Shown piece by piece: positions 25,626 through 34,230 of a stretch of 64,000 nt of DNA (position 1 is its first letter; every line of letters begins with the position of its first letter). The notes under the pieces are model-generated. The model saw only the letters and a program-made list of their open reading frames with translations, was not told where the DNA came from and searched no databases. The stretch comes from Bradyrhizobium sp. Ash2021 (GTDB lineage: Bacteria; Pseudomonadota; Alphaproteobacteria; Rhizobiales; Xanthobacteraceae): positions 1,780,501 to 1,844,500 of the forward strand of contig NZ_CP100604.1 in NCBI RefSeq assembly GCF_031202265.1, written 5' to 3'. Made by a program: the position numbers and the translations under genes.

Positions 25626-26840
25626 TACGCGTTGTAGACTTTTATCATCAGCTGCTTCGGCGCGTCGACGACGTGTCGCCCATTCTGCAACAACCCGTAA
25701 TGAGCCCCTAAATCCCCGCGCCTTGAGGCAACGCCACAAGTCGGCACCGTTACGATGACTCGCAGCCCACTGCGCGTCGAGCCAAGGCAGATGGGATTCA
25801 AGCGAACTCTCGCGGACCCTGAACACATCGGATCGCTGACCGCGGAGCACCCGGCGTACGAGGCCCCGGCTACGTCCTGTGAGCCGTACGATCTCCTTGA
25901 TGGAGACGCCAGTCTCGGCTTGCTTGAGGATTGCCGAGTTGGTGTCCTCACGCCGTAGATAGCCGTCATATTGGATACGCTCGGCAGCGGTAAGCAGGTC
26001 GGGGTTTATCGTGGCGGAGCCGACCGCGGCGCGGACTTGACGCATGGATTTGCGGACCGCATCGAGGAAAGCGTGACTGGCATTCTCCATGAGATGCCAC
26101 CGATCAGCTACCTGTGTGGTATGCGGGAGTGCCTTGGTCGCGGCAAGGGCGTACCCGCCACCGCGGTCGCGCGCGATCACAGCAATTTGCGGCTGCTCTG
26201 CCAGCCAGGCCTGCGCAGTAGCGGGCTCTCTGTCGGGTAGAAGTGTGATCGGTCGTCGCCGCTCAAGGTCACAGATGATTGTTCCGTAGCGTTGATTGCG
26301 CCGCCATGCCCAGTCGTCGATGCCGATAACGTTCGGCGCGGCAAAGGGCGGACATCCGTGCCTTCGAACGACGCGAAGCAAGGTATCGTTGCTCACAGGC
26401 ATCATCAGCCGGCGTGCAAAACTTGCCGCTGGCCGACCACCCAAAGCAAGACCAAGGTGGTGAAAGACAAAATCGAGCCGTGTCGTTCGCCGCGCCCACG
26501 GCGCCAGAATGCCATCATCGAAGCGCTCGGTGAAAATACGTCGGGCGCACAGAGTAGTATCGCATCGGAAGCGGCGCGCCACGACCATGAGCCGAACCGG
26601 TCGCCCAGCCAGCGGCAGATCGGTGAGACGTCGCTGATATCGGCTGTGGATGCGCCCAGAAATTGCTTTGCATCCGGGACAGAGACCCGCGTCACCTGTC
26701 GGACGCACGGTGATCACCGTTGTCATTCCGTCCCAGACCGCGCTTTCCACGACAAACCCAGGAGGGACCAGGGCCGACGGACGTAGGGCTCGCTGCATCA
26801 TGTTGATTCCCTTGTGAAACCAACGCGAGCCCGCACTCAA
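25626..26840 (-). pseudogene. ISL3-family transposase, C-terminally truncated
   Basis: The first about 405 of 532 residues of the transposase found intact at 32230. It includes the zinc-finger-like CPGCKAISGRIHSRYQR, the FRCDTTLCARRIF segment, and the core IGIDDWAWRRNQRYGTIICD and DRGGGYALAA motifs. The C-terminal part, including the last catalytic acidic residue region, is missing, so it should be inactive. Confidence 0.85.
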
Positions 26841-26888
26841 ACTTCATCAAATGTGAGTCAGAGCCCTTATTCCATGCCGAAACACAAA
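25626..26888 (-). mobile_element. ISL3-family element, truncated copy
   Basis: Matches 32614-33876 at a constant offset of 6,988 bp with no difference that I found up to the terminal GTCAGAGCCC. It lacks the transposase 3' part and the distal inverted repeat (about 430 bp), lost together with the end of the unassigned large gene. This looks like an IS-adjacent deletion. The retained end abuts an AraC gene fragment. Confidence 0.85.
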
Positions 26889-27109
26889 AGGCCACCGGAC
26901 GGACCCCGGGTAGATACATGCAGGAGATGAAAATCGAATTCGCGAAACGGCTGCTGGAGGCGGGGCAAATGAGTGTCGACAAGATATGCTTGCGCGTCGG
27001 CTACGAAGATGTGAGTTCCTTTCGGCATTTGTTTCGCAGGGAGACAGGCGTCTCCCCTTCGCAATATCAAGCCTTGGTGGTCTCCCGATCCGTGTCGAGA
27101 AAGATTTAA
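26889..27109 (+). pseudogene. AraC-family regulator, C-terminal HTH only
   Basis: Reads KATGRTPGRYMQEMKIEFAK, then RLLEAGQMSVDKICLRVGYE and DVSSFRHLFRRETGVSPSQY, the second helix-turn-helix and signature of GlxA-type AraC regulators. The sensor domain and first HTH are missing, replaced by the ISL3 end. About 70 codons remain to the native stop. Confidence 0.8.
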
Positions 27110-27250
27110 CGGAAGCGACGCAAAGCCCAGCACGCGCTCGCACTTGGTTCTCATCCGCGCAGCCGAATCATCTTGGTCTTGATCCAGGTCTCGTCGATGA
27201 AGACCGGACGCCGAGGATCGCCGCTTGAGACCGGCATGCTCGGCTCAACC
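27110..27250 (-). pseudogene. IS630-family transposase fragment
   Basis: On the minus strand RPVFIDETWIKTKMIRLRG matches the first catalytic block of IS630 transposases (VFIDETWxKTNM). A frameshifted continuation resembles the following block. Only about 40 codons survive. It replaced the C-terminal part of the LysR gene upstream on the same strand. Confidence 0.6.
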
Positions 27251-27289
27251 GAGCAGCGCGAGAGCAGGTTTCGCCCTGATATCGCGATG

Positions 27290-27557
27290 AGGCGAGCCAC
27301 TCGACCGATACACTGGCCTCGATCTCGTCGACCTCGGCCAAAACGTACCGGCAGCGATCCGGGTAATCGGCGCCGGCCTCGGTTAGCACCTGGCGGCGCG
27401 TTGAGCGATGTAGCAATTGCACGCCCAGCCGGTGTTTGAGCGCGTCAACATGCTTGGTGACCATGCTGGGCGACATCGCGAGCCGGCGCGCAGCCTCACT
27501 GAAGCCGCCAGCATGGGCGGTGGTGACGAAGGCCTTCATGCTGGCAAGCCGGTCCAT
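27290..27557 (-). pseudogene. LysR-family regulator, N-terminal fragment
   Basis: MDRLASMKAFVTTAHAGGFS, then EAARRLAMSPSMVTKHVDAL and LLHRSTRRQVLTEAGADY: the winged HTH and linker helix of a LysR regulator, about 90 percent identical over 90 residues to the intact paralogue at 30352. After VDEIEASVS it runs into IS630 debris. It may still bind DNA as a stub but cannot sense a ligand. Confidence 0.8.
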
Positions 27558-27573
27558 TCATCTCGTGCCTCTG

Positions 27574-27592
27574 GTGTGAGCTGATCGCACAC
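27574..27592. promoter_or_regulatory. Palindromic site between LysR stub and Tat-exported protein gene
   Basis: GTGTG-AGCTGATCG-CACAC, perfect 5-bp arms. A near copy (GTGTG-AACTAGTCG-CACAG) is at the same place upstream of the intact paralogous LysR at 31317. Conservation between two diverged promoters suggests that it is the LysR operator. Confidence 0.5.
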
Positions 27593-27610
27593 TTCGAACG
27601 ATTATCCTGA

Positions 27611-27646
27611 ACATGGGAAGGAGCTATAACATGGGAAGGAGTTATT
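27611..27646 (+). repeat. Two tandem 18-bp repeats in the promoter region
   Basis: ACATGGGAAGGAGCTATA followed directly by ACATGGGAAGGAGTTATT, with two mismatches. The corresponding azoR promoter at about 31350 has only one related GATGGGAAGG. It lies between the LysR palindrome and the gene at 27707; each unit contains a GGAAGGAG-like purine tract. Confidence 0.6.
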
Positions 27647-27706
27647 TTACTCCGCAACGGGCCCGGCAGCGCATGCAGATCGAGGCCAACTGATGGGGGA
27701 ACGACC

Positions 27707-28861
27707 ATGATGAAAATTGGAAGGCGGACATTTTTGCAATCGGCGGCTGCAATGGGGGTGCCCACCGCGATACTGGTAGCGAGTGGCGCTGGATCTCCCG
27801 CAATGGCTGCCGCAGGGATTCAGGCAGAATTAGACAACGGAATTCAGGCTGAGGTACAACGCGAGAAGGCTTGGGCGTTTTTCAGATCGTTCTACCAGGC
27901 GAAAGACCTCGGTGATGCGGCAGGCTTCGCATCGCATTTCTTGAATTCGGATCAGACAGTCTATCAAGATGCTATAGTGGGTTTCAACGTTGTCGGTTAT
28001 TCGGCGATCAACAGCGCCAGCTTTGCGACGGGGATCATCAACAAAGTGGCGGCCCAACTGGGTGCTGGGCGATTTTCGAGAGTATTTCACGTCACCGGTG
28101 ACATGCGTTACGGCGCCATAGCGGAATACGTCAATCTCAAAGACACTCTTTGGGGAACAAACGGATTCACTATTCTGACGATGTTCGACATCGACGGCGG
28201 GCTTATCGCGCGCGATACCGATTACTGGGATTCGAGAGAGTTCGGTGAGAGTGATATCGTCGGTCCGGCTGTTACCACTGGCGTCGCGTTTCCGCTCGGA
28301 GCCATCCATCCGGGCGGCCAACCCCGGCACAGCCCGCCGCCGGCACCTCCTGGCGCAGTTGCTCTAGCTACTGGTGTAACGGGGCGCCCTTCGGCTTCGC
28401 CTGAGATGCTACAATTTGCGACCAAATTTCACGACGCCCTAGCGCACGGCTCCGCTGACGACATCTCCGCGTTCTTTACCCACGATGCGACTTACGTGAA
28501 TCCTCTTATCCATCAAGGTCCGGTGCTTTATCCGAATTTCAACCAAACCCTTCAGTTGAGGGGGCGGGACCTGATAGCGAGATTGCTGAAGGAGACGCTG
28601 CAATGGCTTCCTGATTGCCGCGGATCGACAATTATTCACGTGGTGGGCGGTGCATCCGGCGGCGGCTTTGAATGGAAAGCTGGCGGTATTCACAGCTACA
28701 CCGGTCTCGACCGCACCGGATTACACGGCTGCACGGCGTTGGACCTCTTTGAGAATAAGATACAGCGGATGTCGGTGAAGTTCGATACTTTCCAGATGAG
28801 CGGAAGCTACTACGAACAAATCAGAACCTCGCTTCGTTACGCGGGATTGGTTGATCAATAG
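27707..28861 (+). CDS. Tat-exported protein with two NTF2/SnoaL-like domains
   Basis: 384 residues. The N-terminus MMKIGRRTFLQSAAAMGVPT ILVASGAGSPAMA has a twin-arginine motif (GRRTFLQ), a hydrophobic stretch and an AMA cleavage site, so export of a folded protein is predicted. Two NTF2-like domains follow: about 50-190 (KAWAFFRSFYQAKDLGDAAG, DQTVYQDAIVG) and about 230-380 (FHDALAHGSADDISAFFTHD, ATYVNPLI), joined by a Pro-rich linker (HSPPPAPPG). NTF2/SnoaL domains are either enzymes (isomerases, cyclases, dehydratases) or binding modules; a two-domain Tat-exported form is unusual. The function is unknown. It occupies the place that azoR occupies next to the intact LysR paralogue. Confidence 0.75.
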   Translation: MMKIGRRTFLQSAAAMGVPTAILVASGAGSPAMAAAGIQAELDNGIQAEVQREKAWAFFRSFYQAKDLGDAAGFASHFLNSDQTVYQDAIVGFNVVGYSAINSASFATGIINKVAAQLGAGRFSRVFHVTGDMRYGAIAEYVNLKDTLWGTNGFTILTMFDIDGGLIARDTDYWDSREFGESDIVGPAVTTGVAFPLGAIHPGGQPRHSPPPAPPGAVALATGVTGRPSASPEMLQFATKFHDALAHGSADDISAFFTHDATYVNPLIHQGPVLYPNFNQTLQLRGRDLIARLLKETLQWLPDCRGSTIIHVVGGASGGGFEWKAGGIHSYTGLDRTGLHGCTALDLFENKIQRMSVKFDTFQMSGSYYEQIRTSLRYAGLVDQ

Positions 28862-29139
28862 GTGATGCACTCTGGGGGACACAGATTTGTTGAGCGGGGG
28901 CGGGGATGTGCAAAGGCCGGTCGCCTTGGTCGATCCGCCAAACACCGAAGCGATCTTCGTTGGGTGCACGTGCTTGATTGCAAGGTCCGGGTGCCGGGTG
29001 GGCGGCGCCCTGAAGCCAGGACAAGGGGCTTACAGTCACCGATGGACACAACATGCATCCTGAACGATAGGTCGAATGATTTGCTCAGCGTTAGGTAATC
29101 AGGGTCGGTCCCAAACGGCTGGACGCTGCCTTTTCGCGA
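28862..29139. other. Non-coding stretch
   Basis: 278 bp between the NTF2-like gene and the truncated MFS gene. No gene, hairpin or repeat that I can support. Confidence 0.5.
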
Positions 29140-30238
29140 TCGCCGTGACGCTCTTTTCTTTGCCATAGCGACGATTGCGTCGGCTTTCGCCACGTCGATC
29201 GAAATGCTGATTGGAGCGCGCTTCCTCACGGGAATAGGTCTTGGTGGCGCGATGCCGATTGCGGTCGCGTTGACCGCCGAGTTTTCCCCTGAATGCCGTC
29301 GGTCCTCACTCGTTACGCTCATGTTCTGTGGCTTCGTGGTAGGATCCGCGACGGCTGGCTTGGTCGCATTTCTGATGGTCGATGCTTACGGTTGGCAGCC
29401 CTTCTTGATTTTGACTGGCTCGATGCCCCTGGTGCTGGCTGCGGCGCTATGGGCTTGGCTTCCGGAGTCCGTCCGTTTCCTCACCTTGAAGAACGTTGCA
29501 CCCGACGAGATAGCATCCAAGCTGCGGCGCATTTCGCCGGAGACGAACTTCGCCGGCGCGCGCTTCGCGGCTGTGCTGCGGCCGAAAGGTTCTCCCGTTG
29601 CCCAGCTCTTCACAAGGGACCTGGCGATCGGAACGGTGATGATCTGGGTCGCCTACTTCATCGGCCTTCTGGTATTCTACCTACTGTCGAGTTGGCTCCC
29701 GATCCTGATCACTTCCGCCGGCTTTTCGTCGAAGAACGCTTCCCTCATGTCGACGACTCTCGCCGTTGGAGGAACGATAGGCGCCATCGTCATCGGCCGG
29801 TTGATGGACAGGTTCAATCCGCATTGGGTTCTGGCCGGCTTCTATGGTCTGGCGGCGGTCTTCACTGCCCTTCTCGGAGTATCTACGGCTTACCCGCCGC
29901 TTCTCGTCGCCGCGGTATTCGGCGCGGCGGGAGCTCTGATAGGAATGAACGCCCTGGCCGCGGGGTATTATCAAACGGCTAATCGAGCTACCGGCGTGAG
30001 CTGGGCCCACGGAGTCGGACGGTTTGGCTCTGTTCTGGGTTCGATGGCGGGCGGTATACTGCTCTCCTTTGGATGGGAGCTTGGGACGGTCTTCACCGTG
30101 GCCGCCATCCCGGCCTTGGTCGCGGGGATGGCAATGCTGATTAAGAGTTTCTTCGTCTCAGCCGCTCCCTCGCTCGACCCCGTCGGGCAACGCGCCAACA
30201 TTGAACCGTCGCTATCGCCGCTGATTCGTGTCCCCTGA
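29140..30238 (+). pseudogene. Aromatic-acid:H+ symporter-type MFS, N-terminally truncated
   Basis: About 360 codons matching the AAHS/metabolite symporter family: MLIGARFLTGIGLGGAMPIA, VALTAEFSPECRRSSLVTLM, a central loop, and YQTANRATGVSWAHGVGRFG near the end. Codons in the same frame upstream (DALFFAIATIASAFATSIE) are also native, but helices 1-3, with the usual DGYD and GxLADRxGRR motifs, are missing. An intact member is about 450 residues and imports aromatic or other organic acids. A truncated product from ATG 29204 is unlikely to transport. Confidence 0.78.
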
Positions 30239-30351
30239 TGCCGGCTTTGGACGGCTTGGCGCCTGACGTGAATTGGGCGCCGAGATCTTAGCGATTCGAA
30301 CCGAGCGGGTGCACTGGTGTCGTTCATCGAGTGCGGTTGCAAGAAGGCCTA

Positions 30352-31299
30352 TCAGGACGATGCGTCATCTTGGCCGATCAATCGTGGCAGCTCTCGGTCC
30401 CAGGGCGGTACTGGTCGCATGTGCTCAGCAAGGAGATCCACAAAACTGCGCACCTTGGACGAGAGTCGGCGTCCGGGACTCCAGAGGGCATGAATCGGTA
30501 TGCTCAGCGGTGTCTGATCCAGGACGATTTCGACCAGCCGACCCTTGGCGAGATCCTCGCCGACCAGGAAGGTTGGTTCGAATAGGATGCCCTGGCCGGC
30601 CAATGCCGCTGTGTGTAGCACGGTCGGGTCACTGACGAGCAGGTTGCCGCAGACATGCTGTGCGACGGATCCATAGGGGCCCTGAAATTGCCAGGGCAGG
30701 GCCGTGGCGATGCCGGCGGGGGCGTGACGCAGGCAATTGTGCTGCGCCAGATCGGCGACCGTACGGGGACTGCCATGTGCGGCTAGATATTCCGGTGCGG
30801 CGCAGACTACCATGCGTGAGACGCCGAGCCGGCGCGCAATCAGTGCGGAACTCGCCGGGGACCCGAAGCGTACGGCGATATCCCAGCCTTCCTCAACCAG
30901 ATCAACAAGCCGGTTGTTCAACCCGAGTTCGACGGTGATGGCTGGATAGAGCCGGGCGTAGTTGGGCAGCAGTGGTGCGATATGCCGTACGCCAAAGGAC
31001 ACCGGTACATTGATCCGTAACAGGCCGCGCGGCTCCAGCCGATCGGCCGATGCACTGGCCTCGATCTCGTCGACCTCGGCCAAAACGTTCCGGCAGCGAT
31101 CCCGGTATTCGGCGCCCGCCTCGGTTAGCACCAGGCGGCGCGTTGAGCGATGCAGCAGTTGCACGCCCAGCCGGTGTTCGAGCGCTTCAACATGCTTGGT
31201 GACCATGCTGGGCGACATTGCGAGCCGGCGCGCAGCTTCACTGAAGCTGCCAGCATCGGCGGTGGTGACGAAGGCCTTCATGCTGGTAAGCCGGTCCAT
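30352..31299 (-). CDS. LysR-family regulator divergent to azoR
   Basis: 315 residues. The HTH (MDRLTSMKAFVTTADAGSFS, EAARRLAMSPSMVTKHVEAL) and a CrgA/AaeR-type effector domain (LLRINVPVSFGVRHIAPLLP, WDIAVRFGSPASSALIARRL) are complete. Members of this subgroup often sit divergent to quinone or flavin reductases that they control. azoR starts 145 bp away on the opposite strand with a palindrome (31317-31335) in between. An N-terminal paralogue stub is at 27290. Confidence 0.9.
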   Translation of the reverse strand: MDRLTSMKAFVTTADAGSFSEAARRLAMSPSMVTKHVEALEHRLGVQLLHRSTRRLVLTEAGAEYRDRCRNVLAEVDEIEASASADRLEPRGLLRINVPVSFGVRHIAPLLPNYARLYPAITVELGLNNRLVDLVEEGWDIAVRFGSPASSALIARRLGVSRMVVCAAPEYLAAHGSPRTVADLAQHNCLRHAPAGIATALPWQFQGPYGSVAQHVCGNLLVSDPTVLHTAALAGQGILFEPTFLVGEDLAKGRLVEIVLDQTPLSIPIHALWSPGRRLSSKVRSFVDLLAEHMRPVPPWDRELPRLIGQDDASS

Positions 31300-31316
31300 T
31301 GAATCTCGTACCCGCG

Positions 31317-31335
31317 GTGTGAACTAGTCGCACAG
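31317..31335. promoter_or_regulatory. LysR-type palindrome in the lysR-azoR intergenic region
   Basis: GTGTG-AACTAGTCG-CACAG, 17 bp upstream of the LysR start. It is the counterpart of the site at 27574, with arms conserved and the centre partly changed. Confidence 0.5.
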
Positions 31336-31443
31336 TTTGCGCAATTCCCATCAGGATGGGAAGGGGCCATTTTGCTCCGTGAAGGGGCAGGGCAACCCAC
31401 CCGTCAATCCAATCGTCCTCTTCCACGAGAGAGCAGGTACACC

Positions 31444-32115
31444 ATGCAGATCCTTCGCATCGATTCCAGTCCGCAGAGGCCGTCGGTGTCACATCAACTG
31501 AGCGGCGAACTGGTTGCCGAGCTGAAGCGGCTCGATCCGTCCTGCCAAGTGGTGCATCGTGATCTCGGCAGCGAACCGCTGGCGCACCTTTCGCACGACG
31601 CCGTAGTTCCGATCCGCACGCCGGAGGCATCCACGCCAGCACAGAAAGCGGCAAAAGCGCTATCGGATGCCCTGATCGAGGAGCTTGAAGCAGCCGAACT
31701 AATCGTGATCGGCTCGCCGATGTACAACTTCGGCATCACCAGCCAACTCAAGGCGTGGTTCGATTATGTGGTGCGTGCCGGGCGCACATTTCGCTACACG
31801 CCGGAAGGGCCAATCGGGCTGTTGCGCGACAAGCGCGCGGTGTTGATCCTGACGCGCGGCGGCGTTCACAGTACCGGTCCGGCGCGCGCGCGCGATTATC
31901 AAGAGCCGCATTTACGCACGCTGCTGGGATTCGTTGGGATCACCGAAGTTTCGACAGTTCTGGCGGAGGGCCTCGGCATCGGCGCCGAAAGCCGGGAACG
32001 TGGCCTTGCCGCGGCGCGAACCGCAATCGCTGGCGGGGTTGCGGGCTTCGCTGTCAGCAATCGCGAGAGCGAGCAGCAAATCGGCGAAGTGTATCTTCAT
32101 AGGAAGCAAGTGTAG
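31444..32115 (+). CDS. azoR: FMN-dependent NADH-azoreductase paralogue
   Basis: 223 residues with the AzoR motifs ILRIDSSPQRPSVSHQLSGE, GSPMYNFGITSQLKAWFDYV and LTRGGVHSTGP. The C-terminus is about 20 residues longer than in the copy at 11419 (AGFAVSNRESEQQIGEVYLH). The start at 31444 follows a GAGAGAGCAGG purine tract. It reduces quinones or azo compounds with NADH via FMN. Regulation by the divergent LysR is likely. It is followed 11 bp later by a start codon whose gene is destroyed by an IS. Confidence 0.92.
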   Translation: MQILRIDSSPQRPSVSHQLSGELVAELKRLDPSCQVVHRDLGSEPLAHLSHDAVVPIRTPEASTPAQKAAKALSDALIEELEAAELIVIGSPMYNFGITSQLKAWFDYVVRAGRTFRYTPEGPIGLLRDKRAVLILTRGGVHSTGPARARDYQEPHLRTLLGFVGITEVSTVLAEGLGIGAESRERGLAAARTAIAGGVAGFAVSNRESEQQIGEVYLHRKQV

Positions 32116-32126
32116 GGAGAGCCAGA

Positions 32127-32177
32127 ATGGCGGCAGTAAAGCAAACTACGAATGAGGCTAAGTTCATCGATGTCAGC
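32127..32177 (+). pseudogene. Gene start downstream of azoR, cut by the ISL3 element
   Basis: ATG at 32127 after a GGAGAGCC tract opens MAAVKQTTNEAKFIDVS and then runs into the IS end. It is probably the second gene of the azoR operon; its identity cannot be told from 17 codons. Confidence 0.35.
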
Positions 32178-33874
32178 GTGTCAATCGGCATTGGAATGGG
32201 GCTCTGACGCAATTTTGGTGCGGTCGTGGTCACGTAGCGCCGATGAGACGGGCCTGAAGCAGATCAAGCTTGGCGCGTCCGTACATTTGACGCTTAACGA
32301 GCTTGAGCTTGGTGATTTGGCCCTCTGTCTGGCCGTTAGACCATGACGTCGTGATCGCGGCGTTGACGGCGGCCTTGTCCTTGGTGAGGCCGTTGGCAAA
32401 AGACGCCACGAGGCTTACGCATGCTCGTTCCAGCCAGGGGTCAAGGTCTGCGTGAGACTTCTTGCGGATCATCGTATGGAAGGCGGTAATGACCTCTCGA
32501 GCCTCCACGAGCAGAGGAACACCATGCTCGATCGCCGCAATGGTGACGGTCTCCGACTTTGACAGGGTATCGCGGCCCGTAGTCATCAGCCGGGCGATGG
32601 TTCTGGCGGACGGTACGCGTTGTAGACTTTTATCATCAGCTGCTTCGGCGCGTCGACGACGTGTCGCCCATTCTGCAACAACCCGTAATGAGCCCCTAAA
32701 TCCCCGCGCCTTGAGGCAACGCCACAAGTCGGCACCGTTACGATGACTCGCAGCCCACTGCGCGTCGAGCCAAGGCAGATGGGATTCAAGCGAACTCTCG
32801 CGGACCCTGAACACATCGGATCGCTGACCGCGGAGCACCCGGCGTACGAGGCCCCGGCTACGTCCTGTGAGCCGTACGATCTCCTTGATGGAGACGCCAG
32901 TCTCGGCTTGCTTGAGGATTGCCGAGTTGGTGTCCTCACGCCGTAGATAGCCGTCATATTGGATACGCTCGGCAGCGGTAAGCAGGTCGGGGTTTATCGT
33001 GGCGGAGCCGACCGCGGCGCGGACTTGACGCATGGATTTGCGGACCGCATCGAGGAAAGCGTGACTGGCATTCTCCATGAGATGCCACCGATCAGCTACC
33101 TGTGTGGTATGCGGGAGTGCCTTGGTCGCGGCAAGGGCGTACCCGCCACCGCGGTCGCGCGCGATCACAGCAATTTGCGGCTGCTCTGCCAGCCAGGCCT
33201 GCGCAGTAGCGGGCTCTCTGTCGGGTAGAAGTGTGATCGGTCGTCGCCGCTCAAGGTCACAGATGATTGTTCCGTAGCGTTGATTGCGCCGCCATGCCCA
33301 GTCGTCGATGCCGATAACGTTCGGCGCGGCAAAGGGCGGACATCCGTGCCTTCGAACGACGCGAAGCAAGGTATCGTTGCTCACAGGCATCATCAGCCGG
33401 CGTGCAAAACTTGCCGCTGGCCGACCACCCAAAGCAAGACCAAGGTGGTGAAAGACAAAATCGAGCCGTGTCGTTCGCCGCGCCCACGGCGCCAGAATGC
33501 CATCATCGAAGCGCTCGGTGAAAATACGTCGGGCGCACAGAGTAGTATCGCATCGGAAGCGGCGCGCCACGACCATGAGCCGAACCGGTCGCCCAGCCAG
33601 CGGCAGATCGGTGAGACGTCGCTGATATCGGCTGTGGATGCGCCCAGAAATTGCTTTGCATCCGGGACAGAGACCCGCGTCACCTGTCGGACGCACGGTG
33701 ATCACCGTTGTCATTCCGTCCCAGACCGCGCTTTCCACGACAAACCCAGGAGGGACCAGGGCCGACGGACGTAGGGCTCGCTGCATCATGTTGATTCCCT
33801 TGTGAAACCAACGCGAGCCCGCACTCAAACTTCATCAAATGTGAGTCAGAGCCCCAATCCAACGCCGATTGACA
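32178..33874 (-). mobile_element. ISL3-family insertion sequence, complete copy
   Basis: The transposase fills the element. The inner terminal repeats share GGGCTCTGAC (32199 onward) with its mirror ending at 33853. The similarity continues outward: 19 of the next 21 bases match in inverted orientation (GTGTCAATCGGC, then A/G, TTGGA, A/T, TG), so the true ends may be near 32178 and 33874. No 8-bp target duplication is evident. The left side destroyed the gene after azoR; the right side abuts a group II intron remnant. Confidence 0.85.
32230..33828 (-). CDS. ISL3-family transposase
   Basis: A 532-residue ISL3 (IS1001/IS1167-like) transposase. The N-terminal zinc-binding region (LCPGCKAISGRIHSRYQRRL) and the FRCDTTLCARRIFTERF motif are followed by the DDE core (VIGIDDWAWRRNQRYGTIIC, VIARDRGGGYA, ADRWHLMENASHAF). 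A DNA-binding insertion (ILKQAETGVSIKEIVRLTGR) and a C-terminal WSNGQTEGQITKLKLVKRQM block with the last catalytic Glu complete it. All motifs are present, so it may be active. A truncated copy is at 25626. Confidence 0.92.
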   Translation of the reverse strand: MSAGSRWFHKGINMMQRALRPSALVPPGFVVESAVWDGMTTVITVRPTGDAGLCPGCKAISGRIHSRYQRRLTDLPLAGRPVRLMVVARRFRCDTTLCARRIFTERFDDGILAPWARRTTRLDFVFHHLGLALGGRPAASFARRLMMPVSNDTLLRVVRRHGCPPFAAPNVIGIDDWAWRRNQRYGTIICDLERRRPITLLPDREPATAQAWLAEQPQIAVIARDRGGGYALAATKALPHTTQVADRWHLMENASHAFLDAVRKSMRQVRAAVGSATINPDLLTAAERIQYDGYLRREDTNSAILKQAETGVSIKEIVRLTGRSRGLVRRVLRGQRSDVFRVRESSLESHLPWLDAQWAASHRNGADLWRCLKARGFRGSLRVVAEWATRRRRAEAADDKSLQRVPSARTIARLMTTGRDTLSKSETVTIAAIEHGVPLLVEAREVITAFHTMIRKKSHADLDPWLERACVSLVASFANGLTKDKAAVNAAITTSWSNGQTEGQITKLKLVKRQMYGRAKLDLLQARLIGAT

Positions 33875-34230
33875 CCTACGTATTGGCCATGCGGTGTCCG
33901 GTGTTGAGGAGGCGTGACTCTCATTCGGGCTTTGAGAACCTGGACGGCGATGGCAAGGGAAAAGGCACAAGCGGCCAAAACCGCGAGGCCGAAAGTACCG
34001 ATGCGCCGACCAGGGGCGGACTGCTTGGTAGTAGTGATGAAACGGGGTAATGCCCGCGGAGCGAAGCGAGCAGGTCATCGCCGTTGAGATTGGGTCAACC
34101 GGCAACGGGAGGAGCCCGATATTCAACGGAAGGCGGCAGCCTTCAAGCGGTGGCACGAGCCGGATGATGCGAGAGTATCAAGTCCGGAATCTGTGAGGGA
34201 CTCGGGGTGAAAATCCCCGGGTCCACTCGG
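33875..34230 (+). mobile_element. Group II intron remnant (ORF-less, 3' domains V and VI)
   Basis: From 34157 the sequence GAGCCGGATGATGCGAGAGT and what follows looks like a domain V hairpin (GAGCC start, GAGA tetraloop, TCCGG return arm), with one extra base in the closing arm. It is followed by a domain VI-like hairpin whose 10-bp stem pairs 34198-34207 with 34215-34224, then an unpaired A at 34225. The region before it (GTAGTGATGAAACGGGGTAA, TGCCCGCGGAGCGAAG) resembles the 5' part of bacterial introns that carry a reverse transcriptase, but no such ORF is present. The 5' end is cut by the ISL3 element. Confidence 0.5.

Noticed and set aside
29204..30238. Complete MFS transporter starting at ATG 29204
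   Set aside because: Native-looking codons continue upstream in frame and the first three helices with their signature motifs are missing, so it is a truncated gene.
25626..33874. Functional ISL3 composite transposon carrying azoR and LysR
   Set aside because: The left copy lacks its outer end and part of the transposase, so the pair cannot move as a unit now.
33875..34230. Riboswitch or leader RNA for the pabAB genes
   Set aside because: It lies downstream of pabA, not upstream, and its hairpins fit group II domains V and VI better.
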